NCBI GenBank assembly: GCA_030737875.1
Contig: CM060915.1
Location: forward strand, 632,464,786-632,528,785
Length of the DNA: 64,000 nt
Direction of reading: 5' to 3'
From: Allium sativum
Taxonomy: Eukaryota; Streptophyta; Magnoliopsida; Asparagales; Amaryllidaceae
Part shown: piece by piece, positions 22,283-34,478 of the stretch
Numbering within the stretch: the stretch's first letter is position 1
How the letters are laid out: each line of letters opens with the position of its first letter
The notes under the pieces: model-generated
What the model was told of the DNA's origin: nothing
Database searches by the model: none
What the model saw: the letters and a program-made list of their open reading frames with translations, nothing else
Program-made: the position numbers and the translations under genes

Positions 22283-24469
22283 AAAACTAACAACACGCTT
22301 TTGCTATTCTGGTGAATAAGCCGCCTGAATATGGCATTCTAGGTTGGTTCTTAATTCATACGTTCCATCAATTCCGTTGATATGCCACAGAGATACACTT
22401 TCCCATTACTTGTTTGCAGTCTCCATAAAATATATTTCTTTACAAATTGAATTTTCTTGTCATAGTAGGTTGTTTCAAACTACCTTTAATGTTCAGAAAC
22501 CCTTACACCACCTTTTGCATGCCAATGGCCCTATAATTGCAGTTAAATCCACCTACATAGCAGCTAACAGTATCAGTAAAATATTTAAAAATCTAAAATT
22601 ACATGCACGAAAAAAATGAGAAGAAATCAAAATGTTACTTCAACAAATATTGCAAAAACAAAAATGTAGTCCCGATTGCGCTGCATATTCAGAAAGGAAC
22701 TCTCTCGATCAAACACCTGAATGCAGCATCCGTACTTTTATATTCGTGCATTCTCTGTTGTTTCACTATCTTTTTCAAATCCAATTCAAGTGCACCACCC
22801 GTTTATTCACTTCCACATTGTGACCTCTCTACAATCTGGTTTAAGTTTGAAGATTGCAATTGACATGTATCGCTATGAGTAAATATTTTAGAGTTTATTT
22901 TCAATAGACCAACGTGATTCTTAGGGCAATCGATTCTACAACTGCCTTTAATATTCTCAAAAAGTTCTCTAATAGAAAATTTTCTAAAAGCGGTTGTATA
23001 AAGTTATCAAAAAATATCTATATTCGTGATACGTAAAAGAAAAGAAAATACCAAAGATTGGACTCATGTAAATTGAATTAATTCAAGCATCACCTAAAGA
23101 AAACTTAGATGTAAATGACTGGCCAAAGAGAAGCATTTATATGTAAGGAAAAAAAATACAAAATTTACTTTAAACTTATGGTTTCTTGGGCTTAAGCCAA
23201 AGTATGTATATTATTTTTCTTATTGATTGACGTCAAATTATGAGTTTTTCTTTTCCTTATATTTGATTATTTTCCTACCAATATGGGACTGAAAATTTGA
23301 CTTAAAAACCAACATAGTTATTGTGATTTTTATTTGTTTGCAGCATAAAAATTTTGAACTTTTAGCGTGTAGCTGTGTGAAATAAAATTTAGATTTAGTT
23401 CATTAAATTGCCTTATTATACATGAAAAACCTCTTGCCTTAGAAAAGAATGTTAGTAAGAATCAATTAAATGAAAAAAAAATTATAGAGAGGAGGAGAAA
23501 TAAAACATAGAAATAAAAGGATTAGCATACATATACTACAATAGGTAAACACATATATAAAGATTCATTATATGATTATTATATAGTCGTAAAGGAATAT
23601 GTGACTGTGTAAAGTCTAATTTAAATAATATACAGTGGAAATAGAAGTGATGTTGCACCTTTAAAAGAAGTAAAAGTTATAAGCTTGATCTTAGATTCCT
23701 CATTTGATTCCTCAAACACTATCTGAAAAGGTAGTAGACAAAAAATTAGTAAAGTTAAGATACAACTCAGCCTGAAGCGGTATTGGATCTACCATGTGCC
23801 AGTTTATTATTCAAAAGGCTTTGAAGTAAAAATTTAAACAGAACAAGATTACAACCAAAAGCAGAAATCATGATAATATGGAGTGGAAAAACATATATTT
23901 ATTGTAATTTAGTTATTATATATATACAGACACACACACATATATCACAGTTCACCACTTTACACTAAAATCAAGCTAACTGTCATATACCGTATTGGAG
24001 TAAAGTTTGTCACTTTATACTAACATCAGGCTAACTGTGAATAAATTTGGTTTCATTATGATATGTTCCTATGCCTGCCAATAATCAATTCGGTTTCACA
24101 TTAGACGGCCAATTTATGGCGTGTAAATGATGTTTGTTAAAAAAAATATCTGTTAATACATGTTAAAGATAAAAAAAATAAAAAAATAATAATAGAAAAA
24201 CCACGAAAAAAGTGCTAAAACAATTGAGAACATTTTTGATGAATGTAAAATAAATAGCTTTGTTTTCACAGAAAGTGAAAATAGAATCATGTTTCCATTG
24301 GTAAAACATCAGTTTCATGTACCTCCGCATTTCTCAGAATCCCCTCAACTCTTTTGTCATCGAGTGTACCTCAACTCAGACACATTTATTTATGCAACGA
24401 CTCACATTTTTAACATGTTGGTTGATATGAATTTGAACACGAATCTATACATCTCATAATACCGAAAAC

Positions 24470-24745
24470 AGTGAAATTATTATTAAAATAAATTATCATG
24501 TAAAGAAAAAAGATTGCAAACCAAACTTAGCGAATGAATGTTTCACCTATGATCCGCCATTCTGAGATCAAAAATTCTATATTCCTTGTCAATTAAAGCA
24601 GTGAAATCTGTGTTAAAATAAATTATCATGTAAAGAAAAATCAATTTCCAACTTACAAAAATTGCAAACAAAAATCAGCAAAATGAATGTTTCACCTATG
24701 TTCCGCAACTTTGAGATAAAAAAAATCACCATTCCAAGTCGATTA
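24470..24745. repeat. Imperfect tandem duplication, period about 131 bp
   Basis: Two diverged copies share gtgaaat, then taaaataaattatcatgtaa, and further on gaatgtttcacctatg and ttgagat. The rest of 22860-25800 outside the coding-like pieces is AT-rich sequence in which I see nothing else. Confidence 0.6.
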
Positions 24746-24778
24746 GAACAGGGAAATCTAGTATAAAGTTATAGTTAC

Positions 24779-24847
24779 CTAGTAGAAAGACCTGAATCAG
24801 ATTTCATGAATCTGATGTAAGCTTTTGGCTTCTCCATGGTAGTGTAC
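24779..24847 (-). pseudogene. Candidate 69-nt internal exon in the Helitron
   Basis: Flanked on the minus strand by an AG acceptor (aagcag/GTACACT) and a GT donor (CTACTAG/GTAACT). One frame reads YTTMEKPKAYIRFMKSDSGL without a stop. Its length is a multiple of three. Unrecognised. Confidence 0.35.
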
Positions 24848-24989
24848 CTGCTTTACCATTGAAATTATGTAAATATTGAGCTTATTTACTTTTTCTTTTT
24901 GACATTAAACGTATACATTCAACAATGTCTGAATAAACAAACCATAAATTTGCAGAAAAATAATTTAGAAATTCATGTTATAAATTAAA

Positions 24990-25112
24990 TTATTTCATCT
25001 TGAATGATTGCTAAGACGTCCACACTCTTAATTTCTCCAATCACTTTATCATGACTAATCTGAATCTCAAAGTGGTTCCTTCCCTTCCTTTTATTGTGAC
25101 AATTGGATACAA
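24990..25112 (-). pseudogene. Coding-like segment in the Helitron
   Basis: A stop-free stretch reads CHNKRKGRNHFEIQISHDK then VIGEIKSVDVLAIIQDEI on the minus strand. Amino-acid composition is unlike the AT-rich surroundings, and it lies in the same orientation as the other fragments. Unrecognised. Confidence 0.3.
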
Positions 25113-25803
25113 TACCTAAAGAGTTAGGTAATGATAGAGCTGCACGAAAAAAGAATTAACTACATGATAAAAAAAGATGGTGATATTGTTCACTATAGGA
25201 AAAAGGGTTTTATGCAAATTCCAAAAATAATACAACATCTGTATTTGAAAACAATCCAAGCTTATTTATACCTCCGTATCCACAAAAAAATTAATGAAGT
25301 GTTTTAAACGCAATACACTAAAATAACAAAATGAAGTCATGCATAATTTGTAAATATTTCAACTTTTTAGCATTATTCTTAGGCGGATAGCTTATAAAAT
25401 AAAGTTTTATAGAAATAGTAGCTATCATGGGAATTGTAAATTTGAGTTGTACATCAATTAAGAACTCCAATTTAAGTAAGCTGATAAGGTGTAATGCCCA
25501 TTTGAATCCAGGCAAGGGTTACAACCACTTCAATCACAGACCATATTCAAATAATCAGTATTTAGAATCAATAATTTTAGATCATCGCATAAAGTAACAA
25601 TCATAAGAGAACACAGAAGAAACAATAACAAAATTTTCTTGAATTAATCCACTGTTTTTCACCAAATTACGAATTGTAAACTTGTTATAGTTTATAGCAC
25701 AACAGCCTCTATTTGTTTGACAATCATAAAATTGATAATTTATTTGTTTCAAGTTGATGGAACAATTGAAGAATAAAGTAAGTTTGAAATTTTTCTTACA
25801 ACT

Positions 25804-26115
25804 TTAATCAATTGGGATCTCCTTTACTTTTTCAAAAGATTTAACGTAGCATGTAGCAATCACCGCAAGTTCACAGTCGATAACCCTAGTCACGATGCTT
25901 CTTCCACCACCAATGCCATCGCCAACAGTCTAGAATGCCGCTGCAGAACCAAAAACTGCACGTCGTTCAATTGCCAAATCATCCTTAAACTCGAGCGATT
26001 CCAACTCAGATGCACTCAGTAAAGCCTAATCAATCTATAGATTTTAACAGTAAACAATCAAAAGAAATAATCAAATGATTCGTACAATTAATTCACAGCA
26101 AAACAACGTTACCAT
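25804..26115 (-). pseudogene. Candidate first exons of the captured gene
   Basis: An ATG at 26113-26115 is followed at once by a GT donor. After an 87-nt candidate intron (26026-26112) ending ATTAG, the frame continues ALLSASELESLEFKDDLAIE then RRAVFGSAAAF. It is broken by TAG at 25930-25932, then goes on TVGDGIGGGRSIVTRVIDCE to TAA at 25804-25806. One in-frame stop means either a pseudogene or an unrecognised splice site. Family unknown. Confidence 0.35.
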
Positions 26116-26752
26116 TGAGTTCTCGCATCTTTTTCTCTGTTCAAAAAATTTAGGTTTTGTCCCTTTTGGATCTGCGTCGTGGCCGAAAGAGCAATATGAA
26201 AGACGTACAACAAAGAATACTAATCGATTGCATCTTTAGGTTACGTTAGTGAGTGAAAGAGATTGGAAATTAAAGAAAATGAGGAAATAACAGTTATTGA
26301 AAGAGAACGTGAGGAAGGAAAGTCGAAATGGAGATTAGAAACTGAAGAAGATGAGGAAGTAGGATGAGCGAGAAATGTGTCAGTTGTTTTCGTGGTTTGG
26401 AGGAGAACGTGGGAGCCAAAATAGCCACTACTTGCATCACATAATAGGAAGGTTAATTTAGTCATTTCAAAAGCTTCATTTCAAGGTATTCTCATTATAA
26501 TATAGATGATTAGGCTATTGTCTAGCCTAGTCATGCTGCCAAATTTATGAGTGTGCTAGTTAAGGAATGGGGGAAAAAGGGTTAATATTGGCATAATTTG
26601 GATATGAACATTATTGACATAAATTTCAAATTATTGGGTAAAGTGGGTATTAACACCTATAAAAGGAAAGGTTTAATTAATTGATTAATTAATTAATAAT
26701 GGAATGTTTAGTAATTACAATTAGGAATTGTAATTGTACTTATGACATGAGA

Positions 26753-26944
26753 TTAGGTTACATTAGTGGTGGAAGTCTGCCCGGACCCGACCGGCATATC
26801 CAGCAGCCACTAATGTTGAACCTAATGTGGGAGGTCTACGTATGTAAATACGAATCGGGCTATGACACAACGTTAGGCACAACTGTGTAATACGTCTGCC
26901 CAGACCTGACCGACATATCCAGCATCCACATGTTGTAGGCCTAA
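26753..26944 (+). other. Paired-stem module, two tandem copies, element A
   Basis: Copy 1 (26753-26825): outer stem TTAGGTT with AACCTAA, inner stem ACATTAGTGG with CCACTAATGT, all paired. Copy 2 (26873-26944): outer TTAGGC with GCCTAA, inner ACAAC plus TGTG with CACA plus GTTGT and one bulge. The loops share CTGCCCGGACCCGACCGGCA-like text, changed in copy 2. The stem sequences differ from those in B and C, but pairing is kept. Confidence 0.7.
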
Positions 26945-27146
26945 TGTGGGAGGTCTAGCCCATATAAACCATAAATGGACATGGTAAAGAATTGGACTAC
27001 TTAACCTAAGTTAATCCATAGGGATTGTATGAACTTAAATTTAAGTTGGGATTTAAGTAAACATGGTTGAACAAAAGGGGTGGGTTAAGTAAATCTGAAC
27101 GGGGTAGGTAATATTCACATATAGGCCCACAAACTTAACCCGCTAA

Positions 27147-27184
27147 GGTTATGTAGTTAAAGACACCTAGTGGTATACATAACC
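27147..27184 (+). other. Hairpin in the A LTR
   Basis: GGTTATGTA pairs with TACATAACC (9 bp) around a 20-base loop. A related, weaker copy with TATGTA and TACATA is near 27255-27290. Confidence 0.6.
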
Positions 27185-29404
27185 GGAGGAAATAATAAAT
27201 TAATGTAATTAAAGACACCCTTTAGGGTAAGTACAAATGGTAGAAATAAATAAGGCTATGTAATTAAAGACAACTAGCGGTATACATAATCAGTGAAAAC
27301 CTAGTGGGGGATACAAGACAAAGAGGAGAGCTTGTATCATATTGTGTGGCACCCATTTCAGTCAGTAACCCGGAGAAGGTATCAAACAAGGTACTCCGTA
27401 CTAGGCAGAGATGGGGCATGCTTACTGAATGATTGTAAGAGATCCAAACGTGGAGGACGGTGTGGGCGGCGCAAACCGAACATGCTATGTGCATGCATGA
27501 GCCGGGCAGAGGGGGATAAGACGACCATAAAACCTGTAGATATGGTTGTGCACACTATTACGATGAGGGGTTGCCACTTTGGGAAGTGATACCTCCTACT
27601 ATGGGGCCAGCACAACGTATCTACAAGGGTTAGGGAGCCGATCGATCAGGGTAGTAGTTAGCATATATTTGGATGTATACCTAAGTCTACCACCTTATAG
27701 TTAAAGGGACCGCCTCTTTCTGGATATGCTAGTAATAGTGCAGAGTAATCATTTGAAGCATATACACCTTATCCTGTTTACCTTGTCACACCTTCCATTT
27801 ATGTAGTGATCTCTCTTATCCACATTATATGCCTATCATATTACTTTAATTTATTTATTGGGTAAAAGTAACGAGACTCGCCAGACTTCATGTCTGACCC
27901 TTTTTGTTTCTCCTTATTTCTTCCGTCCTCCCCCCCCCCCCCACTGTAATAACCCGGAAATCTGGGCCAATTTAAAAATTTTATTTTGGCGATTTTAATG
28001 AATTTTGAGTATTTAAAACGAAATATTTTAAATAATAACGATGAGAAATTTATTTTGAATAGAATTAGGACATATATATTTATTTGAATCATCGTTAGAA
28101 TATGAATAATTATTTATAATTATAAAAGGAATTGAAAATGGCGCGGTAGTTTGAAAATTCGATTTCAAAGTTTAAATGAATGTACAGGATTCAAAATAAA
28201 CCGGATTTTAGCAAAACCAAAAATATTTGAATCTATTTGAGAATATATTTCCAACGAATCCAAAAAATTGAAATTTCATAGAGGGAATCAAAAGTTACGT
28301 CCAGTTGAAAATTCAGAATAGTCGTCATGGAATTCTGGCCCTTAAAAATGAAAATTTTGCAAACGACCTCTGTTTTCGACGAAACCACTTTTGTTAGATC
28401 TGGGATGTCTAGTTATAGCTAGATTCCAAAATTCGTAATTTTTCGAATCAATATGTGAGCGTGGCCAAGGAAAACGTGTTTTGACAGTTTTTGTCAATTT
28501 TGATCGACCAGAAAATGACCATTTTTCAAACGGCCTCAGAATTTGACGAAATTAGTTTTGTTAGAACTGTATCATCCATACAAAGCTAGAAAATATTTTT
28601 CAGGAATTTTTAGAGTCCGTATATGGCCCCGACAAATTGAAATGTGCGTTCAAATTCAATATATAGAGTTATATTTTGATTTTAACAAAAACTGGTTGAA
28701 ACAGCCGAACTGGCTTACGATGCATATCCCATAGTGTTCGGAATGGGGGCAATTAGCTAGGGCCGATAGTCGTTGGGTCTCGATTGGGGTTCAAACGAAA
28801 AGTCAACTATATGGAAAATAAATTAAATAATTAAATTAATATAATATAACTCACCCCCTTCTCCCTCTCCTCACTCCTCAGTTCAGAAATCGATTGTAAA
28901 AATAAAAAAGAAAAGAAAAAAACCCCAAAAGCGATCGACGCGCCCTTCCGCCATGACGCCACCATCGAGTGTCGCTCCTCCAAGGCCCGCAGCCTCCCCA
29001 TCGCAGCCCCCCTCCTCTCTCCGGCGTTCTTCTCCCCCCTTTTCTTGCTTCAAAATCCATCGCACAGGCCAACCCTAACCCACCGCCGGAGCTGGCCGCG
29101 CTCCCCGTACCCTCGTCCTCCTTGCGTCATCACCCCCTCCCCCTGCAAGCCACGCACCGACCTGAAATCTTCGCTGTAAGTTTATTTATTTTAATTTAAT
29201 TTATTTTAAATATTTAGCTTAGTATGATCGATTTAATCAATATAAAAATCTGATTTTTACAAGTGAAAATATAAATTGTTTTACAAAGAAAAAGATTTGA
29301 GTTTTCTTATATGAACGTGATCAAAAAGATTTGATTTTCTTATAAGAACATTAGCTAAAAGATTTGATTTTCATATGCTAAAAGGTTGAATTTTTATATA
29401 TGAA

Positions 29405-29920
29405 TTAACGAAATAAAAATATGATTTTTATATTATAGGGACAGTAGAAATATGATTTTTATACTATAAGGACAATAAAAATATGATTTTATATTGTGGA
29501 GATAATAAAAATATGATTTTTATATTATAGAGATAATAAAAATATGATCATTATGCTTTGTTTAGTTAAAAATATAATCTTTTCTATATAAAAATCGTTT
29601 TGAAAATATATATTAGCATGATAAAGAGGCGATTTATATGTATATGAAAGTGATATAAAAATGTGATTTTTATATTGAAATTGAACAAATAAAAATGTGA
29701 TTTTTTTAAAGATAGAGGTTTAAAATTATAATTTTTATCTATATAGTAGCGGAATAAAAATATAATTTTTATTATGAGGGCGAAGTAAAAATATGTGATT
29801 TTTATATAAGAAGTGAATCAAAAATATAATTTTTATATAGTGAGAAGAATAAAAAATGTGATTTTTATATACATGACAACAGTATAAAAATGCGATTTTT
29901 ATATATGTAGTGGATACGGT
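29405..29920. repeat. Array of AAAAATATGATTTTT near-palindromes in L
   Basis: Roughly fifteen copies, unevenly spaced at 25-60 bp, with the G sometimes in a TGTG context. Each can fold back on itself. A matching array is in the 3' LTR (48060-48545). Element B is inserted in one unit. Confidence 0.8.
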
Positions 29921-30169
29921 AGGCGAAAGTGACAAAAGGCGAGCACGGCGAAGATTTTCTACATATAAAGAATCGAGGTGTTTGGTTTAGCTAATCGGTG
30001 AGAACTTCTCACTTTAAATCTTGTTTTCTACTTAAAAATATATACTAGGTTGTAGATGGTGCTTAGCAGCACCCGACACCCGTCGTCCACAGACCATGGA
30101 CGACTTGTATGCTTGTTTGATGTGTTGTGAAGTTTGTTTGTGATGTTGATGTAAAATGGATAATAAAAC

Positions 30170-31040
30170 ATTCATGTGTTGAAATAAATTAATTATCATT
30201 AAAATATAATTTTTAACGTGAATGTGAATAAATAAATATTCATTTACAAACCGGATCGTTTGTTTGTGTACACCTATTTGAAGGAAATTGATTGGGACGA
30301 TAAATTTTACACATTGCCCAACTGCACAAATAATATTCAGTGTGTGTTTGTGGATTGAAACCCCACACAGGTGTTGGGATGATATTTGATGTACACAAAT
30401 CCCAATTGTTTAGTGGTATGTCGATCGTTTGATTGACAGACTGTATGAGCGTTAACTAGTTATATTTAATGCTTATGAAGTTGTGTGGTGCACTTTGGAT
30501 GATGGTTGATTATTTATCGTTGCTATTATATACATGTGTTGTATGGAATCCATATAATTAACATTATATGATAATTGATTGGGCCTCATTCCAATTTGGA
30601 AAATAAAGATTCATGTGTTGAATTTATCATGTGTTGAATAGAATAAATAGTCATGTGTTGACGATAGTCATGTGTTGACGATACTCATGTGTTGAGAATA
30701 TTCATGTGTTGAAACTTATCATGTGTTGAACGAAATATTTTGACAATAAAATTTACATCTTTATCATATATAAAATTAGAAAATAACTGGATACCAGATA
30801 AGATGAGTGGTTTCCTGGGTATTGATCTGATGTTGGTTTCGGCCTTCGGGGTTAACACTTAGGGAATCGTTCTCTTACTAATTTACGGTTGGAGTCTGAT
30901 TAAGAATTAAACGATAGAAATCATAATTTTATGAAATATATTAAATAACAAAAATAGTCATGTGTTGATGGTACTCATGGGTTGAGAATATTCATGTGTT
31001 GAAAGAAATATAGATTCATGTGTTGAATAGAATAAATATT
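30170..31040. repeat. Dispersed CATGTGTTGA array in L
   Basis: About twelve copies of TCATGTGTTGA or close forms, spaced mostly 17-25 bp within two clusters. The 3' LTR has the same motif around 48810 and 49248-49665 with fewer copies. Confidence 0.85.
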
Positions 31041-34000
31041 CATTTGTTGAATAGAATAATGAAGTTATTGAAATATATAAAGCCGTGTTGATTAGATATG
31101 CGCCATTTTGACGTGAACGATATTTATATCGATTTTATTCATTTATAAAATGAATATACAAAATTAAGTGATTTCAAAATATAACGTTTTGAAAATATTA
31201 TCATTTGTATATCGAGGATATGGAATATTCAATTTTGATTTGAAATTGAATATGAAGTTGAAATCGTTTTGAAAACGAATTTGAAACAATTTATAAAATA
31301 CGTTTTAAAAGGAAATCGACGAAGTATATATAATATATATATTATATATATAATGGCCTGAATAGAACGCGCCGCGCTGCGGCAGTTCGCGAATTTCGAC
31401 CATTAACTTCGAATGGACATTACGGGAGATCCGACCATCGGATTCTCCTAAAACCGAAACCGTTGGGTTCGTATCGAAAAGAGCTTTCTAACGAATATTA
31501 GAGATTTGAAATCTAATGGTTGGATTTGGAATTATGTCCAAATCAAATTTGGAAAAGGTCGCTGTAAGTGCAGTTCGATGGCCATTGATGGAAATCGACT
31601 GTACGGGTGTTGATAAAATTATTAAAAATATCAATAATTTGTGTAAAATCATAAGTAAAGATTTGTGAAGAATTGGGATGAAAAATTCCAAATTTGAAAA
31701 GATAAAAATAAATTTTTATCGAAATGAACTAGTTTTGAACTAGAATTATAATCCCATTTATTTTTAAAATAAATAAAGTGGATTTGAAATGGTTTTGAAA
31801 ATAACCAGAATTTCCAATATATAAAGTGGAAATAGATTTGAATCGAAATTGTCTTTGGAATATTTCGATGTTGGATTTCGTGATTATACAGATATTGTTA
31901 TGGAAATTTGAAAGATATATTTATATCATTATTTCCAATACGATATTTGTTGGTCATAGAATTTGATATTGAATATAAGCCGATATATTTTCTATTCAGA
32001 GCCTTGTATTTAATATCAAATGTGATTTGGGTTTGTCGTGAATGGTGTCTTCGTTAACACTGTTCTTAATGCCAGTTGAGAAAAAGAATAAATCTTTTTA
32101 TTTAGATTTAATGAAGTATACCAATTAAATGGTATTTAATTGGAATTGAATTGAAATTGATTTTTGGGTTTATCGTGAACGGTGTTTTAAATAACACTTG
32201 TTCTTTAACCCGATAATTAATGAATGTGATTTTGGGTTTATCGTGAACCGTGTTTTAAATGACATTGGTTCTTTAACCTAGTTAAAGACGGGATATGATT
32301 TCCCAAGTTAAACAATCATTAATATTGATTTTTGGGAAGATTAAAACCAAGTGGAGTTTTAATGAATCTTTAATTAAATTGAAATGATCGGAAATTGAGT
32401 ATCACCAGTTTTGCTCCAGGCAATAGTTAAATCTTTAATTAGATTTGTACGCGAAATGGTAATTGAATTTACCGATAACACCGTGGTGTTAGATATGAAG
32501 TATTACCAGTTTTACTTCATGGGATGAATAGGTTGGGATTGGGAAATTAAAACAAATGATTACTTTGGTAAGGTTCGTTAATCCCGACTAGTTTGGATAA
32601 ACCATAATTTGGTTTGAATTGATATTCAAAAGAAGATAAAAGAATAAATTTAAGGAATTTATCTTTGACAAAATTAATGGGAACCTCTCCCTAAGAATGT
32701 GAAATTTAGCAACTAACTGAAGATTAGTTAAGATGAATGGTTTCCAGGGTATTGATCGGATGTTGGTTTCGGCCTTCGGGGTTAGTATTTGGGGAATTGT
32801 TCTCTTACTAATTTACGGTTAGTGATTGATGAATTGGAATGATGTGTATGTTGTGTTTGTGTAACACTTGTTTATTATATACGCGAGTTATTCAGAAAGA
32901 CCGGGTGTATCCCATTCTGAATAACTGATTCGACGATGTGTCGAGGATGAAGACGGTGGTCGAAGACCAGAGGTCTTCACGTCATTTGTATAATTACTGA
33001 TGATCTTGATTGGGCCGTACACCCAAGAGGAGGGAATCAGTTGGTGATCGTCCAGACGTACTAGGAGATCGATGGATATGCGAGGTACAAGGTTCCTCCA
33101 GTTTCGTTCGGACCCAGAACAGACATGTAAACGGATTGTGTGTCTGACAATGGATACCATTCTGTGTGATTGATGGATATCGGTTGCATGGAGTGGTTTG
33201 CCTGTGTGGCATGCTAAGATGCAAATGATCAAGGCTTCTGTTGAAAAGCAGAGTCTTGTGGTTGATGATCAAAGCACAGCCTGTGTGGCACAGCCTTGTG
33301 TAGCGTTAATTCGCGAGCCTCACACCCCGGTTGTGAACCAAAAACGGGAGAGGACTTCAGGGAGGGCATGCATTTCCTTCTAGCTAGAAGTGGCGTCAGT
33401 GGTTTTACACGACCTGACGAGTTTGACTTCTGTGGGTGTTGGAATGCGAGGCGCCTTGGATATATCGGTGACTGTGTGGAGCCGATGGAGTCATTTGGCT
33501 CATTTACGCCCATAAGGGCGGGGAAACGCAGTGTCCAAGGTTTAGGTCTAATCCACATCGGTGGACCGGCCCTGAAGATCCAAGGGTCACTCGAGCTCTG
33601 ATCCTGAGACATGGGCTAGATTGTCTCGATTTGGTAGAGGACTATCTTTTGCCTCGGTTCACGGATGGAAACCCAACTACCAATACGTGGCTTTGCGGTT
33701 TTGATTGTAAAACCTATATATGGCGACATAGTGGTATGGGGCACTTATGTCGTCTATGATTGATACTTATGATTGAAATTGTTGAGACACTATACACTTA
33801 TAGTAATAATAAAACATGAAATTTAGCGTATAAAGCATGCTTTGGCTATTATAAGGTAAAACCCTATCCTTTGGCTTATGTTGCATTGTGTGATGGGACC
33901 TGGGTCTTATACTAGCTTCATTGTTCTTTATTTAGCATTGCATTGTTGTTTTATACACTGGTATTCTTGGGAGGAAACTCGTTTCATGTTATATGGCGTG

Positions 34001-34466
34001 GTCCCTCGATTTACCTAACTTTAAAATAAAGATTATTAACTGTTTTAGTTCTCACACCAGTCCCGTGACTGACCTGGAGTTTATTGTTTTAACCTAAACT
34101 CTAGGTGCCCTTATTTTGACACAGGCAGCTGGTAATTTTGGTTTTGCAGATTTATATTCACATGATCCTGATTTACAGCTGGAATGATATCCGGAAAGCT
34201 CTATATCCGTATATCTCCTTCAGTTGTGTTTTGTGTTATTTTCCGCTGCTATGTAATGTATTATAATCTCTGATATTTTTTGATGTGTAATATTGATTCA
34301 TACTCTGTAAATTCTTGTATTCTGATGGAACTGTTGTAATATACAATGAAATGTTCTTCTGTTTGCGTTCTGATTTGTCGTGTTCTCAAAACAATCAGGG
34401 GATTCGAACAATCTTGGTCGGTTTAGCGACTGATTCGGATCGAGCGAAATTTCAAATTGTCACATG

Positions 34467-34478
34467 TGGTATCAGAGC
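34467..34478 (+). other. Primer-binding site of L
   Basis: TGGTATCAGAGC just past the LTR end, as in D, B and A. Confidence 0.85.

Larger units (their letters stand above)
19841..26506 (-). mobile_element. Probable non-autonomous Helitron, 6,666 bp
   Basis: Read on the minus strand the element starts TCTATATTATAATGAG (5' end at 26506), preceded by A, and ends with a GC-rich hairpin, nine bases, then CTGG followed by T (19840). These are the hallmarks of Helitrons: 5' TC, 3' hairpin plus CTRR, insertion between A and T. Removing it joins two parts of the A LTR in the order seen in B and C, an independent check of both ends. No Rep/helicase motif is visible. It carries split coding-like fragments, as captured genes in Helitrons often do. 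Confidence 0.7.
26507..27944 (+). repeat. Element A 5' LTR, middle segment
   Basis: Collinear with the middle of the B and C LTRs: TAGGCT hairpin (26511-26529), two copies of the paired-stem module, the conserved block near 27350-27450 (aggcagagatggggcatg), and the start of a pyrimidine tract with a run of about 13 C at 27931-27942. Element L is inserted in that tract. No credible gene. Confidence 0.75.
29176..34149 (+). other. Predicted leader intron in the L 5' LTR
   Basis: GTAAGT donor at 29176-29181 after a GC-rich leader; acceptor GGTTTTGCAG ending at 34149. In the 3' LTR the donor reads TTAAGT (near 36690), a lost GT. Splicing is inference. Confidence 0.35.
27945..34464 (+). repeat. 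5' LTR of element L, about 6,520 bp
   Basis: Starts TGTAATAACCCGGAAATC and ends AATTGTCA or AATTGTCACA. It holds a GC-rich leader around 28850-29175, a GTAAGT donor at 29176, an array of short near-palindromes (29405-29920), an array of CATGTGTTGA (30170-31040), two copies of a 75-bp conserved block (30815 and 32741), and a TTTTGCAG acceptor at 34149. The part from about 31320 to 33664 is missing in the 3' LTR. Small open frames near 33200-33600 overlap on both strands and are not credible genes. Confidence 0.8.

Noticed and set aside
28878..29199. Proline- or arginine-rich frames near the L leader
   Set aside because: Low-complexity C-rich leader sequence; the 3' LTR equivalent (36387-36700) does not keep the same frame well.
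30170..31040. CRISPR-like array
   Set aside because: Motif is 10-11 bp, spacing uneven and without distinct spacers; plant LTR context.
33229..33612. 127-codon minus frame overlapping a 101-codon plus frame in the L LTR
   Set aside because: GC-richer patch with open frames on both strands, no domain, and missing from the 3' LTR.
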